NCBI GenBank assembly: GCA_024696945.1
Contig: JAILGF010000071.1
Coordinates: 124,001-188,000 of the forward strand
Source of the DNA: Lachnospiraceae bacterium
GTDB taxonomy: Bacteria; Bacillota; Clostridia; Lachnospirales; Lachnospiraceae
Length of the DNA stretch: 64,000 nucleotides
Direction: 5' to 3'
Position 1 is the stretch's first letter. The number at the start of each line of letters is the position of its first letter. The position numbers and the translations under genes are program-made. Shown one piece after another: positions 49,369-59,204 of the stretch. The notes beneath the pieces were generated by a model, which was given only the letters and a program-made list of their open reading frames with translations, was not told where the DNA came from and ran no database searches.

Positions 49369-51168
49369 ATGCAAACAATACTTGATATATTAACAGAGAA
49401 GTTCTCAGCCGCCTTTGAGAAGGCCGGATATTCTGCAGAATACGGCAGGTGCGTGGTATCAAATCGTCCCGACCTTTGTGAATTCCAGTGTAACGGTGCT
49501 ATGGCTGCAGCTAAGGCGTATAAAAAAGCTCCGATAATGATAGCTAAGGAAGTGGTTGATCAGCTGCCTCAGGACGGATCGTTCAAAAGTGTAGAGGCTA
49601 TAGCTCCCGGATTTATCAATATTATTTTAAGTGAAGGGATTCTTAATGGTTATCTGAATGAGATGTCAGTGTCGGAAAAGAACGGTTTTGAGCCCAAGAG
49701 CGTAGGAAAGACCGCCGTTATCGATTACGGCGGAGCAAATGTTGCGAAGCCGCTCCATGTCGGACATCTGCGCCCGGCCATAATAGGAGAGAGTGTAAAG
49801 AGACTGCTTGCTTTTGATGGATATAAGACCATAGGCGACGCACATCTTGGTGATTGGGGTACCCCGATCGGTTTGATCTTTACAGAAATGCAGGAGAGAA
49901 ATCCCTCTCTGGTATTTTTTGATGAGAATTATACGGGTGAATATCCTGCAGAATGTCCCGTAACATTAAAGGAGCTTGAGGAAATATATCCTTTTGCAAG
50001 TGCGAAATCCAAAGAGGACGAGGAATACAGGGCAAAAGCAAGGCAGGCGGTATTTGAACTCCAGCAAGGCAGACGTGGATACAGGGCTCTTTGGGAGAGA
50101 ATAATGGATATCTCAAGGGCAGATTTAAAGAAAAATTATGAAGATAATCTGAATGTCCACTTTGAACTCTGGTATGGTGAAAGCGATGCCGATCCTTATA
50201 TCGCACCGATGATAGAGGATATGAAAAAACAGGGCATAGCCAAGATCAGCGAGGGCGCTCTTGTGGTTGATGTTAAGGAGGAATCCGATAACAAGGAAAT
50301 GCCGCCCTGTATGCTGCTTAAGTCGGACGGTGCCGTAGGTTATGATTCAACAGACCTTGCAACCATAGTACAGAGAATGAAGGATTTTTCTCCCAACAAG
50401 ATAATATACGTAGTCGATAAGAGACAGGGACTTCATTTCGAACAGGTATTTCGTGCTGTAAGAAAAGCCGGAATAGTCGGTGACGATACAGATCTTATAT
50501 TCCTCGGAAACGGCACGATGAACGGCAAGGACGGCAAGCCCTTTAAGACTCGTGACGGCGGAGTACTCCGGCTTGAAGCTCTGGTACAGGATGTAAGGGA
50601 CCATGTGGCTGAAAAGATGGCTGACAGGGATCTGAGTGACGAAGAGAAGTCTGAAATTGCCAGAAAGGTTGGCCTGGCAGCTCTTAAGTACGGTGACCTT
50701 TCAAATGCGGCTACCAAGGACTATATATTTGATATAGACAAGTTTACATCCTTTGAAGGAAATACGGGCCCCTATATCCTTTATACCATGGTACGTATCA
50801 AGTCCATCCTTGAGAAATATTCGTCCGTTACGGGCTTAAGCGTGTCCGACGTACGGGCAAAGGCTGCTTCTGGAGAGTACGGATTATCCGACATGGATGG
50901 TAATGATTCTGAGAAGAAGCTGAAGCTTCAGATCGCTCTGTTTTCAAACAGTGTGGCACAGGCTGTTGCCGAGATCGCACCTCACAAGGTATGCGCATAT
51001 CTGTTTGAACTCAGCAACTTCCTTAATTCGTTCTATCATGAGAATAAGATCGTAGCGGAAGAGAACGAGGATAAGCGAAAGGGCTTTATAGCACTTATAT
51101 GTCTGACATTAAAGCTTCTCGAAACAGGAATAGACCTTTTGGCAATAGAAGCTCCGGAAAAAATGTAA
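49369..51168 (+). CDS. argS: Arginyl-tRNA synthetase
   Basis: 599 residues. Class I synthetase: N-terminal Arg-tRNA add-1 domain, then DYGGANVAKPLHVGHLRP with the HIGH-equivalent HVGH (about 127), VDKRQGLHFEQVF (the conserved GxxxQxxHF loop), and the DALR anticodon-binding domain (LYTMVRIKSILEKY and the end). The KMSKS motif is replaced by GKPFKTRDGG, which is normal for many arginyl synthetases. Length is slightly above the usual 550-580. Starts AGAGGAAA 7 bases upstream. Confidence 0.97.
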   Translation: MQTILDILTEKFSAAFEKAGYSAEYGRCVVSNRPDLCEFQCNGAMAAAKAYKKAPIMIAKEVVDQLPQDGSFKSVEAIAPGFINIILSEGILNGYLNEMSVSEKNGFEPKSVGKTAVIDYGGANVAKPLHVGHLRPAIIGESVKRLLAFDGYKTIGDAHLGDWGTPIGLIFTEMQERNPSLVFFDENYTGEYPAECPVTLKELEEIYPFASAKSKEDEEYRAKARQAVFELQQGRRGYRALWERIMDISRADLKKNYEDNLNVHFELWYGESDADPYIAPMIEDMKKQGIAKISEGALVVDVKEESDNKEMPPCMLLKSDGAVGYDSTDLATIVQRMKDFSPNKIIYVVDKRQGLHFEQVFRAVRKAGIVGDDTDLIFLGNGTMNGKDGKPFKTRDGGVLRLEALVQDVRDHVAEKMADRDLSDEEKSEIARKVGLAALKYGDLSNAATKDYIFDIDKFTSFEGNTGPYILYTMVRIKSILEKYSSVTGLSVSDVRAKAASGEYGLSDMDGNDSEKKLKLQIALFSNSVAQAVAEIAPHKVCAYLFELSNFLNSFYHENKIVAEENEDKRKGFIALICLTLKLLETGIDLLAIEAPEKM

Positions 51169-51184
51169 GCGGTTTTATTAAGGA

Positions 51185-51213
51185 TTGACATTTTAGGAAA
51201 CTTTTTGTATAAT
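51185..51213 (+). promoter_or_regulatory. Sigma-A promoter of the SH3 membrane protein gene
   Basis: TTGACA (51185-51190), 17-base spacer, TATAAT (51208-51213): a perfect consensus, about 88 bases before the start. Confidence 0.85.
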
Positions 51214-51300
51214 ATGGTATTAAGTGGGAAAATGAGTATGTTTTTATGACAGGGTTAGGATCCTGATATTATAGTATAGTTTTAGAAATGAGGAAATGAA

Positions 51301-52371
51301 ATGTTGAGAAAACAGTTGAACATCTTTAAAGGAATACTGCTTGCGATATTGGTGGTCATCATATCACTTTCCATAAAAAATGTGAGTGCAAGAGCTGAAG
51401 AGGAAGGCGAAAGCTGGGTTCATTATGAAGGAACCGTAACGGTATCGAGTGCACTTAACGTAAGAACCGGTGCAGGAACGGGTTTTGACCAGCTTAAGGA
51501 TGAAACCGGAAATATCATTCAGCTTAAGCCGCAGGAAGAGGTAATAATCCTTGAGGATGTAGTATCGGATGACGGTAAGGTATGGTTCAAGGTACAGTTC
51601 GACCGTGAAGGAAAAACCTATGAGGGTTTTGCTACCAGTACATATATTGCAAAGAAAGAAGACAAACAGATAACTCCTACACCTTTACCTACACCTACAG
51701 CGACACCCACTCCCAGTCCTACTCCGATAGAAGAAATCGCCACTGCGACAAAAGCAGTTTCACCTTCTCCTTCACTTTCGGACAGTGACAAGGATTCGGA
51801 CAGCAAGGAAGGCGGAAATTCAAAATCAGCGATCCTTTTTGTAATATTCGCGGTTATAGCTGTTGCGGTTGTATTCTTCGGACTGTTCGTAATACTTGGT
51901 CTTGTTAAGCAGAACAAGCGCAAGAACAGGATACGTAACGCAAGAAAGGTTGACAAGATCAGATCGAACGATCAGGAAAATCAGAGCGGAAAACGCAGAC
52001 CTGAGATAAGACGTTCGGATGATGACGGAGCATATGTTCGTGAAGTAAGACAGAGCGTATATTATACAAATTCAGAGGATGAGGATGAGATCTACGGAAT
52101 CAAGTCCGAGACCGATGACAAGAGAAGCCTTAGAGCTGCGGTTGACAGACTTCAGCAGCACGATATCATCAATCACAAGGTATATGGTGAAGGCGAGGTT
52201 TATGACAATTCAGACGTTAAGCTGATGGAGGTTCGTTTCGGTAATGATGTTCGTTTCCTTAACAAGGATTCAATAGTTGCCAAGAAGCTTATCGAGATCA
52301 TCGATGACGAAGACCAGGCTACAGCAAGACGTAGAAATAAGCGTAACAGAAACAAGAGAAATGATTATTAA
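51301..52371 (+). CDS. Membrane protein with extracellular SH3b domain and cytoplasmic tail
   Basis: 356 residues. Signal or anchor helix (about 11-31), then a bacterial SH3 domain (about 40-120) with SALNVRTGAGTGFDQL and KVWFKVQF-type strands, a Thr/Pro/Ser linker (about 123-165), a membrane helix (about 178-202), and a basic/acidic cytoplasmic tail whose end (about 285-340, HKVYGEGEVYDNSD...VRFGNDVRFL) resembles the small beta-barrel that follows UvrD/PcrA helicases and other Tudor-like domains. Many SH3b domains bind wall peptides, so this may link the wall to the cytoplasm. Function unknown. Perfect promoter suggests strong expression. Confidence 0.8.
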   Translation: MLRKQLNIFKGILLAILVVIISLSIKNVSARAEEEGESWVHYEGTVTVSSALNVRTGAGTGFDQLKDETGNIIQLKPQEEVIILEDVVSDDGKVWFKVQFDREGKTYEGFATSTYIAKKEDKQITPTPLPTPTATPTPSPTPIEEIATATKAVSPSPSLSDSDKDSDSKEGGNSKSAILFVIFAVIAVAVVFFGLFVILGLVKQNKRKNRIRNARKVDKIRSNDQENQSGKRRPEIRRSDDDGAYVREVRQSVYYTNSEDEDEIYGIKSETDDKRSLRAAVDRLQQHDIINHKVYGEGEVYDNSDVKLMEVRFGNDVRFLNKDSIVAKKLIEIIDDEDQATARRRNKRNRNKRNDY

Positions 52372-52377
52372 ATAATG

Positions 52378-52409
52378 AAGCCTCCCGTTTTAAAGCGGGA
52401 GGCTTTTTT
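52378..52409. terminator. Terminator after the SH3 membrane protein gene
   Basis: AAGCCTCCCG (52378-52387) pairs with CGGGAGGCTT (52396-52405), followed by T. It can act for the convergent argH as well because A residues precede it only weakly. Confidence 0.8.
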
Positions 52410-52437
52410 AAATCAAGGTTTTTAGTGACTTGATCTA

Positions 52438-53811
52438 TCAGGAATTAATAACTTCTTCACAGTGCTGTATCATTCTCTCAACAGCCTGTGTTCCGGGAGC
52501 ACCGATAGTATTTCTTTTTTCAACACAGGTCTTTAAGGAAATCGCATCATAGATATCTTCCTCAAAAGCAGGAGAGAACTGCTTAAACTCGTCAACGGTA
52601 AGGTCATCGAGCGCACATTTCTTGTCTATGCAGTAAAGCACAAGCCTTCCGATGATTCCGTGTGCATCGCGGAAAGGAACTCCGTGAGTAACAAGATAAT
52701 CTGCGGCATCGGTTGCATTTGTGAAGCCGTTCTTTGCACTTTGAGCCATAACATCTTTATTGAAACGTATGGTGGCAAGCATTCCTTCGAAAAGGATGAT
52801 GGAATCGGTAACTGTATCCAAGGCATCGAAGAAAGCTTCCTTATCCTCCTGAAGATCCTTGTTGTATGCAAGAGGAAGTCCCTTCAAAACAGTAAGCAGG
52901 GTCATGAGTGAGCCATAAACTCTACCGGTTTTTCCTCTTACCAGCTCAGCAATGTCGGGATTTTTCTTCTGCGGCATTATACTGCTGCCCGTGGAATAGG
53001 AATCGTCTATTTCTATAAAACGGTATTCGTTTGTGTTCCAGATGATTATCTCCTCGCTGAAGCGGGAGAGATGCATCATTATAAGGGAGAAATCCGAGAG
53101 AAGTTCGATCAGATAATCTCTGTCCGAAACACCGTCCATCGAATTTTCGGTAGGACCGGAAAAATCAAGCATATGAGCGGTCATTTCCCTGTCGAGAGGA
53201 TAGGTTGTGCCTGCCAGCGCACCGGAACCCAGAGGAGAGTAATTCATTCTTGCAACGGCATCCTTAAGTCTACCACAGTCCCTTGCAAACATCTCAAAAT
53301 ACGCTCCGAGATGATGGGCAAGCGTAACGGGCTGGGCCTTCTGAAGATGGGTGAAACCGGGCATGTAGGTTTCCTTATTTTCCTTCATGATCTTCAGAAT
53401 AGTATTAAGAAGCTTCTTTAAATTTTTTGAAACCTCCTTAGCGGAAGCTTTTGCATAAAGCCTCATGTCAAGAGCAACCTGATCGTTCCTGCTGCGTCCG
53501 GTGTGGAGCTTCTTTCCTGCATCGCCTATCCTTTCGGTAAGGACCGATTCAACAAAGCTGTGGATATCCTCAGCCTCAGGATCTATGGTAAGCTTGCCGG
53601 ATTCAAGATCGCTGTAAATATCGGTAAGCCCTTTATGTATCTTTTCGGCATCCTCGCGGGAAATGATACCCTGGTTCCCGAGCATAAGAGCATGAGCCAT
53701 GCTTCCCTTGATATCTTCTCTCCAAAAACGGCTGTCAAAGGAGATTGACGAATTGTATTTGGCTACGAGTTCGTTTGTCTGACCCGTAAATCTGCCTCCC
53801 CAAAGTTTCAT
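52438..53811 (-). CDS. argH: Argininosuccinate lyase
   Basis: 457 residues from ATG 53811 (MKLWGGRF); an upstream in-frame ATG is not supported by homology. It splits argininosuccinate to arginine and fumarate, the last arginine-pathway step. Signature [12 protein letters not shown] with the catalytic Ser, the early [15 protein letters not shown], and [13 protein letters not shown] are all visible. Length normal. No other arginine gene adjoins except argS on the other strand, 1.3 kb away. Confidence 0.97.
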   Translation of the reverse strand: MKLWGGRFTGQTNELVAKYNSSISFDSRFWREDIKGSMAHALMLGNQGIISREDAEKIHKGLTDIYSDLESGKLTIDPEAEDIHSFVESVLTERIGDAGKKLHTGRSRNDQVALDMRLYAKASAKEVSKNLKKLLNTILKIMKENKETYMPGFTHLQKAQPVTLAHHLGAYFEMFARDCGRLKDAVARMNYSPLGSGALAGTTYPLDREMTAHMLDFSGPTENSMDGVSDRDYLIELLSDFSLIMMHLSRFSEEIIIWNTNEYRFIEIDDSYSTGSSIMPQKKNPDIAELVRGKTGRVYGSLMTLLTVLKGLPLAYNKDLQEDKEAFFDALDTVTDSIILFEGMLATIRFNKDVMAQSAKNGFTNATDAADYLVTHGVPFRDAHGIIGRLVLYCIDKKCALDDLTVDEFKQFSPAFEEDIYDAISLKTCVEKRNTIGAPGTQAVERMIQHCEEVINS

Positions 53812-53848
53812 ATGTATATACCTTGCTTTCTTTTTTATGATTATCATT

Positions 53849-53877
53849 AGTATAGTGATATTTTTTAATATAGTCAA
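53849..53877 (-). promoter_or_regulatory. Sigma-A promoter of argH
   Basis: Minus strand TTGACT (53877-53872), 17-base spacer, TATACT (53854-53849). I see no obvious arginine-repressor palindrome at the start site. Confidence 0.7.
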
Positions 53878-53886
53878 GAGTGATAG

Positions 53887-53915
53887 TTGACAAAACAGAA
53901 AAAAAACTTTATTAT
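53887..53915 (+). promoter_or_regulatory. Sigma-A promoter of zapA
   Basis: TTGACA (53887-53892), 17-base spacer, TATTAT (53910-53915), divergent from the argH promoter. Confidence 0.75.
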
Positions 53916-53991
53916 ATATAATATCAGAAGAAAACCGAAGCAGGGCTTGGGTTTCCTATAATTGACAATCCGGGGAGGCTATGCATTAATT

Positions 53992-54420
53992 ATGGGCAGA
54001 AAAAATGATACCGAGGTAATCATTAAGAATAAGAGATACAGGCTTTCGGGCTTTGAAAACGAAGAGTATCTTCAGAGGATCGCAGCTTTCCTCAATAACA
54101 AATACAGCGAGATAAAGAAACAGGATACATATAAGAATCTTGACAGCGAGATGAAGGCTATCTTCCTTGAGATAAACCTTGTTGACGAGTACTTCAAGAT
54201 GAAGAACAAATATGAGGAATCCGAGGCCGACAGCGAGTCTAAGAGCAACGAGATCTATTCCATGAAGCATGAGATCATGAGCCTCCAGTCCAAACTTGAG
54301 ATTGCTCAGAACGAGATAGAGAAGCAGAAGGCCTTAAACATTGAGGAACAGAAGAAGAATATCAAGCTTGAGACTGAGCTGTCTTCCGAAAGAAAGAACC
54401 GAAAGGTCTCAGGAGAATAA
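53992..54420 (+). CDS. zapA: Cell division protein ZapA
   Basis: 142 residues from ATG 53992 (GGGGAGG 13 bases upstream; a TTG at 53962 would precede that site). N-terminal ZapA head with VIIKNKRYRLSGFENEEYLQRIAAFLN, then a long coiled coil to the end. ZapA binds FtsZ and bundles filaments at the division ring. The coiled coil is longer than in typical ~85-105-residue ZapA proteins, a pattern common in Clostridia. Confidence 0.88.
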   Translation: MGRKNDTEVIIKNKRYRLSGFENEEYLQRIAAFLNNKYSEIKKQDTYKNLDSEMKAIFLEINLVDEYFKMKNKYEESEADSESKSNEIYSMKHEIMSLQSKLEIAQNEIEKQKALNIEEQKKNIKLETELSSERKNRKVSGE

Positions 54421-54430
54421 GAAAAAAGAT

Positions 54431-54462
54431 AAGGCGGATCAGTAAATGCTGGTTCGCCTTTT
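54431..54462 (+). terminator. Terminator of zapA
   Basis: AAGGCGGATCAG (54431-54442) pairs with CTGGTTCGCCTT (54449-54460) with G-U pairs, followed by a weak T-rich stretch. The next gene begins at 54494. Confidence 0.6.
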
Positions 54463-54493
54463 GAATTTTTTAGTATCACGATAGGATAAAGAT

Positions 54494-56905
54494 ATGAAGA
54501 AAAAAGACTATTATAAACCGGAGCTTCTGGCTCCGGCAGGTTCCTTAGACGGAATGAGGGCTGCGATAAATGCGGGTGCTGATGCCGTATATATGGGAGG
54601 AACCAGGTTTGGAGCCCGCGCCTATGCCGATAATCCGGATGAAGCAGGCCTGCTAAAAGCCATAGAATTCTGCCATTTAAGGGGCAGAAAGCTGTATCTG
54701 ACTGTTAATACTCTTTTTAAGGAGGAAGAGCTTAAGGGCGAGCTCTATAATTATCTTCTTCCGTATTACAGAGAAGGCCTTGATGCCGTGATAGTGCAGG
54801 ATATCGGAGTAATGGAATTTATCGGTTCGAATTTCCCGAGGCTTGACATACATGTAAGCACTCAGGCTTCGATAACCATGGCCGAGGGCATAAATGCAAT
54901 AAGAAGTATGGTAAGCCGGCCAGAGAGCATTACCAGGGTAGTGCCTGCACGTGAGCTGAGTATGGACGAGCTGAACGCCATGAGAGAAGCTACGGACTTG
55001 GAGCTGGAGGTATTTATACACGGTGCGCTCTGCTGCTGTTACTCAGGACAGTGTTTACTCAGCAGTCTTGCCGGCGGAAGAAGCGGGAACAGGGGAAGAT
55101 GTGCCCAGCCGTGCAGAAGACTATATATAACCGAATGCCAAACGGTAAAGAGTAAGGGCTATTATCTTTCGCCAAAGGACATGTGTACTCTGCCGGTGTT
55201 AAAGGAACTGATAGATTGCGGCATCGATTCCTTTAAGATCGAAGGAAGGATGAAATCACCCGAATATGCGGCAGCTGTGGTATCCGTATACAGGGAAGCC
55301 ATAGACAATATATGTGAAAACAAAGAAACGATTGGGGACGGAGCGGAAATATTAAAGGAAATCTATAACCGCGGCGGCTTCAATGCGGGATATCTCCATG
55401 AGCATAACGGCCGGGATATGATGAGCACACAAAGACCGGGACATTACGGCGTAAAGGTTGGAGACGTAAGAAAATCCGAGGGCAGAAAGGCTTATATAAA
55501 CTTAACAGCAGACGTTGAAAAGGGTGATGTACTGGAGATACGCTCCCAAAATGGCGACAAGATATATGAGTTTACCGTAGGAGAAGCACTTAAGGCAGGT
55601 TCTAATACAGATGTTATTACCATGAGGGATCGATTGGCAGGAAAAGGGAATGAAGTATTCAGGACCAAAAATTCCGGCCTGCTTAACGGAATATATGATA
55701 AGTACATTGCGAAGGATATACCGGTACCGGTTGATATAAATGTAAAAGCCTTATCCGGTGAGCCTCTTTGGCTGTCATTTAGTCTCAAGTGTAAGAGTGC
55801 GGCAAATAGGGATACTGTATGCTCTAGTGTGGAAGCAACGGGCAACCCGGTACAGAATGCTCTTAAAACAGAAAGCACTCCGGAATCGATCGTAAAGCTT
55901 GTATCAGAACTTGGAAATACCGATTTTAAAGCAACTTCCGTAAATGCCGAGGTCGGCAGCGGGATTTTTGTACCCGTAGGAGAAATAAAAAGGCTTAAGA
56001 GGGAATGTGCTGAAGCCCTGAAGGAAAAAATACTGAAAAGTCATCACAGGGAGACTTACATAGCAGTTCAAGAAAGAAATTTTGAAAATCCGCTCGTCAA
56101 GAAAAAGACATTCGCTATCCTTGTAAGAACCTCCGAACAGCTGAAGAGTGCCCTTGAGGCTGACAAGACAGGCATAATCTCAGAGGTCTATCTTGACGGT
56201 GCCGCTATGCGCGACTGCCTGGAGCCTGTAGTAAAGACCGTGCTTGATTCAGGGAAAAAGCCCTTTATTAAGCTACCGAGGATTATAAGAGGCAACTATT
56301 CGGATGAAGTAAAAAAACTATGCGAAGCGTTTAAGGATAAAACAGGATTTTTGGCAACCGGGTATGAGGCTGTATCATTGCTTAAGGAGTGCGGAGCAAC
56401 CTACAGGACCGACCACAATCTCTATTGCTGGAACAACATGGCAAAAAACGTGCTCGGAACAGAATATACGCTCCCTGTTGAGCTGAATGAAAAAGAGCTT
56501 GGAACCATAGCGGACACTAACGGAGAACTTGTAATATACGGGTTGCTGCCGGTAATGATATCGGCACAGTGTGCTTATAAGACCGTGACCGGAAAATGCG
56601 GCCCGCATGACGATATCATACTAACGGATGAGAAGGGGTTTGGATTCAGAAGCCATTCGGAATGCGGATACTGTTATAATACACTCTACAATTCAGCCGT
56701 GCTCAGCCTCCTTCACAGAATAGACAGCGTACTTGCACTCAGCTGTGGAAGATACAGGCTTGAATTCACGTTCGAAACAGCTTCCGAAACGTCACTCATC
56801 ATAAGGGAGCTTGCGGGAGTTTTAGACGGGAACCGGCTTACACTTCCGTCCGAGATAATGGGACTCAAGCTTACCAACGGACATTTCACAAGAGGAGTGG
56901 AATAG
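54494..56905 (+). CDS. Peptidase U32 family protein with DUF3656 domain (RlhA-like)
   Basis: 803 residues. The U32 TIM barrel starts PELLAPAGSLDGMRAAINAGADAVYMGG and includes IHVSTQAS, the Cys-rich HGALCCCYSGQCLLSS (about 176) and FKIEGRMKSPEYAAAV; an RCAQPCR segment provides further Cys. A DUF3656 insertion (about 390-520) and a second U32-like half follow. E. coli RlhA of this family is needed for hydroxylation of 23S rRNA C2501; classic collagenase activity is not general. The Cys pattern is consistent with an iron-sulphur centre. Gene order zapA-U32 is common in Clostridia. Confidence 0.9.
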   Translation: MKKKDYYKPELLAPAGSLDGMRAAINAGADAVYMGGTRFGARAYADNPDEAGLLKAIEFCHLRGRKLYLTVNTLFKEEELKGELYNYLLPYYREGLDAVIVQDIGVMEFIGSNFPRLDIHVSTQASITMAEGINAIRSMVSRPESITRVVPARELSMDELNAMREATDLELEVFIHGALCCCYSGQCLLSSLAGGRSGNRGRCAQPCRRLYITECQTVKSKGYYLSPKDMCTLPVLKELIDCGIDSFKIEGRMKSPEYAAAVVSVYREAIDNICENKETIGDGAEILKEIYNRGGFNAGYLHEHNGRDMMSTQRPGHYGVKVGDVRKSEGRKAYINLTADVEKGDVLEIRSQNGDKIYEFTVGEALKAGSNTDVITMRDRLAGKGNEVFRTKNSGLLNGIYDKYIAKDIPVPVDINVKALSGEPLWLSFSLKCKSAANRDTVCSSVEATGNPVQNALKTESTPESIVKLVSELGNTDFKATSVNAEVGSGIFVPVGEIKRLKRECAEALKEKILKSHHRETYIAVQERNFENPLVKKKTFAILVRTSEQLKSALEADKTGIISEVYLDGAAMRDCLEPVVKTVLDSGKKPFIKLPRIIRGNYSDEVKKLCEAFKDKTGFLATGYEAVSLLKECGATYRTDHNLYCWNNMAKNVLGTEYTLPVELNEKELGTIADTNGELVIYGLLPVMISAQCAYKTVTGKCGPHDDIILTDEKGFGFRSHSECGYCYNTLYNSAVLSLLHRIDSVLALSCGRYRLEFTFETASETSLIIRELAGVLDGNRLTLPSEIMGLKLTNGHFTRGVE

Positions 56906-56930
56906 CGTATCATACGGATATAAAAACTAC

Positions 56931-56959
56931 TTGCACAATTCAGAAAAAAGGATTATAAT
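56931..56959 (+). promoter_or_regulatory. Sigma-A promoter of the Nudix gene cluster
   Basis: TTGCAC (56931-56936), 17-base spacer, TATAAT (56954-56959). Confidence 0.7.
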
Positions 56960-57003
56960 AAAATTTAAGTTTAGATAACACACCAAAAAGCAGGAGGCGG
57001 ATT

Positions 57004-57456
57004 ATGGTTGAAGCGACAAGCTGTGGCGGTGTTGTTATTTTCAGAGGGAAGATTTTGTTGTTATATAAGAATTATAAGAACAAATATGAAGGTTGGGTGC
57101 TTCCCAAGGGAACAGTTGAGAAGGGCGAGGAGCATAATGAGACCGCCCTGCGAGAGGTAAAGGAGGAGACCGGTGTTTCCGCACAGATCATTAAATATGT
57201 CGGAAAGAGCCAATATACCTTTAATACTCCGCAGAATGTCGTCCAGAAGGACGTTCACTGGTTCCTTATGATGTCTGATAGCTATTACAGCAAGCCACAG
57301 AGAGAGGAGTATTTTTGCGATTCCGGTTATTACAAATTCCATGAGGCATACCATTTACTGAAGTTTGCCAACGAAAAGCAGATTTTGGAACAGGCATACA
57401 ACGAGTATCTGGAGCTTAAAAAGAGTAACCTTTGGGGCAGCAAAAAGTACTACTGA
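57004..57456 (+). CDS. Nudix hydrolase
   Basis: 150 residues. Nudix box GTVEKGEEHNETALREVKEETGV-type in residues 36-58, with Gly, the REVKEETG helix and the KG start complete. It hydrolyses a nucleoside diphosphate linked to another group; diadenosine polyphosphates are plausible for this short form. CAGGAGG site at ATG 57004. GtrA begins 1 base after its stop. Confidence 0.93.
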   Translation: MVEATSCGGVVIFRGKILLLYKNYKNKYEGWVLPKGTVEKGEEHNETALREVKEETGVSAQIIKYVGKSQYTFNTPQNVVQKDVHWFLMMSDSYYSKPQREEYFCDSGYYKFHEAYHLLKFANEKQILEQAYNEYLELKKSNLWGSKKYY

Positions 57457-57457
57457 A

Positions 57458-57979
57458 ATGGATGAGAAGGAAAAGGAAGTAAAGGAGAAAAGCTTTTGGC
57501 AGAAGCTGTTCTCCCGAGAGGTCATCACATACGTGATAGCGGGAGTGCTGACAACCCTGGTAAATCTCATAGCAAAGTTTATATTTTATAATCTCATGGG
57601 AATAGATGAGAATATCACGACAGCATTGGCATGGGTCGTGGCAGTGGCTTTTGCATATGTCATAAACAATTACTGGGTATTTTTAAAGGGAAATGAGGGC
57701 GCAGCCAGGGAAACGGTAAAAATCCTTAAATTCACCATTGCAAGAATTGCAACCTACGTTATAGAGGCTGTCGGAATATATTTCTTCATTACAAAGGACT
57801 GGATACACTATATTTTGGAAATCTTTCCTTCGCTCTCAGAGAAAATATATTCATCACCCTACTGTGATACCATTAAGTTCTGGATAGTTCAGCTTCCTTT
57901 ACAGTTCCTTGTCATAGTGCTGAATTATCTGTTCAGCAAGCTGTTTGTCTTCGTTAACAGGAAGAGCGACAAAAATTAA
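57458..57979 (+). CDS. GtrA family membrane protein
   Basis: 173 residues from ATG 57458. Charged N-terminus, then four membrane helices: VITYVIAGVLTTLVNLIAKF is the GtrA opening, then WVVAVAFAYVINNYWVF, and QFLVIVLNYLFSKLFVF near the end. The family is linked to flipping or anchoring of polyprenyl-linked sugars for surface glycans and teichoic acid glucosylation. Start is coupled to the Nudix gene; its TAA overlaps the next ATG (TAATG). Confidence 0.9.
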   Translation: MDEKEKEVKEKSFWQKLFSREVITYVIAGVLTTLVNLIAKFIFYNLMGIDENITTALAWVVAVAFAYVINNYWVFLKGNEGAARETVKILKFTIARIATYVIEAVGIYFFITKDWIHYILEIFPSLSEKIYSSPYCDTIKFWIVQLPLQFLVIVLNYLFSKLFVFVNRKSDKN

Positions 57980-59187
57980 TGGAAAACAAGGTAATATTGA
58001 AAAAAGGAGAAGGTCGTACCATTAAAAAGGGCGGCCTTTGGATATTTGATAACGAAATAGCCGAGGAGCACATTGAGACCGAGAACGGTGATCTGGTCGA
58101 TGCCCTTGATTTTGACGGATACTTTCTTGGAAACGGGTTCATTAACACTAAATCCCACATCAGGGTAAGAATGCTCACAAGACGGACCAGGATAGGTGAG
58201 GAGATTACTCTTGATGAGCTTATCCGTGAAAGAGTCAGGTCGGCCTGGGAATACAGAAAAGCTGTTTCAGATATCTCAAGCTGCAGACTCATATTCGGCG
58301 AGGCTGATTTTTTACCGGGAATAGTAATAGACAAATTTGAAGACGTACTTGTCGTGGAATCCTTAGCACTGGGTATTGACCGGCTTAAGGGCAAGATCCT
58401 GGACGAGATTAAAAAGGTACTGGAAAAAGACGGTATAAAAATCCGAGGCGTTTATGAGAGAAGCGACGCAAAGGTCCGTTTGGAAGAAGGACTTCCGCGT
58501 TATAAGGGCTTCATAGGCGATGAATTTGACACCAAGGTTCTCATAACAGAGAACGATGTAAAGTATTACGTTGATGTATGTGACGGTCAGAAAACGGGGT
58601 TTTTCTTGGACCAGAAATATAACAGGCTGGCAGTATCCCATATCTGCAAGGATAAGGATGTGCTGGACTGCTTTACCCATACCGGATCGTTTGCGCTTAA
58701 TGCGGCAAAGGGTGGGGCGGCACACGTTACCGCAGTGGATATTTCGGAACTGGGCATAGCTCAGGCCCGGGAAAATGCAGAGCTTAACGGATTCGGATCT
58801 AAAATGGATTTTGTCTGTGAGGATGTTTTTGATTATCTTCCGAGGCTTGCTTCGGAGAGAAGGCAGTTTGACGTGGTCATTCTCGATCCTCCGGCATTTA
58901 CAAAATCCAGGGAATCAATAAAAAATGCTTCCAAGGGGTATAAGGAAATTAACCTTAGAGCCATGAAGATCATTAAGGACGGAGGGTTCTTGGCAACCTG
59001 TTCCTGTTCACATTTTATGAGCGAAGAATTGTTCCTTGAGGCTGTAAAGGCTGCCGCAAAGGACGCTCATAAAAGGATCAGGCAGGTGGAATACCGTACG
59101 CAGGGACCGGATCATCCGGTACTGTGGAACTCGGACAGCTCCTTCTACCTTAAATTCTTCATTTTGCAGGTTTGCAATGAGTTATAA
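57979..59187 (+). CDS. RlmI-like class I rRNA methyltransferase (PUA + SAM domains)
   Basis: 402 residues. An N-terminal PUA domain (about 1-75: LKKGEGRTIKKGGLWIFDNE) and a central RlmI-specific domain precede the SAM-binding fold: VLDCFTHTGSFALNAAKGGA (motif I), VTAVDISELGI, FDVVILDPPAFTKSR (catalytic motif IV) and ATCSCSHFM. E. coli RlmI makes m5C1962 in 23S rRNA. Start overlaps the GtrA stop. Length normal. Confidence 0.93.
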   Translation: MENKVILKKGEGRTIKKGGLWIFDNEIAEEHIETENGDLVDALDFDGYFLGNGFINTKSHIRVRMLTRRTRIGEEITLDELIRERVRSAWEYRKAVSDISSCRLIFGEADFLPGIVIDKFEDVLVVESLALGIDRLKGKILDEIKKVLEKDGIKIRGVYERSDAKVRLEEGLPRYKGFIGDEFDTKVLITENDVKYYVDVCDGQKTGFFLDQKYNRLAVSHICKDKDVLDCFTHTGSFALNAAKGGAAHVTAVDISELGIAQARENAELNGFGSKMDFVCEDVFDYLPRLASERRQFDVVILDPPAFTKSRESIKNASKGYKEINLRAMKIIKDGGFLATCSCSHFMSEELFLEAVKAAAKDAHKRIRQVEYRTQGPDHPVLWNSDSSFYLKFFILQVCNEL

Positions 59188-59204
59188 TTTCATGGAGGAA
59201 TTCA

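Noticed and set aside
50521-50560. Missing KMSKS motif in ArgS as a defect
   Set aside because: Many arginyl-tRNA synthetases lack the canonical KMSKS; the other motifs are intact.
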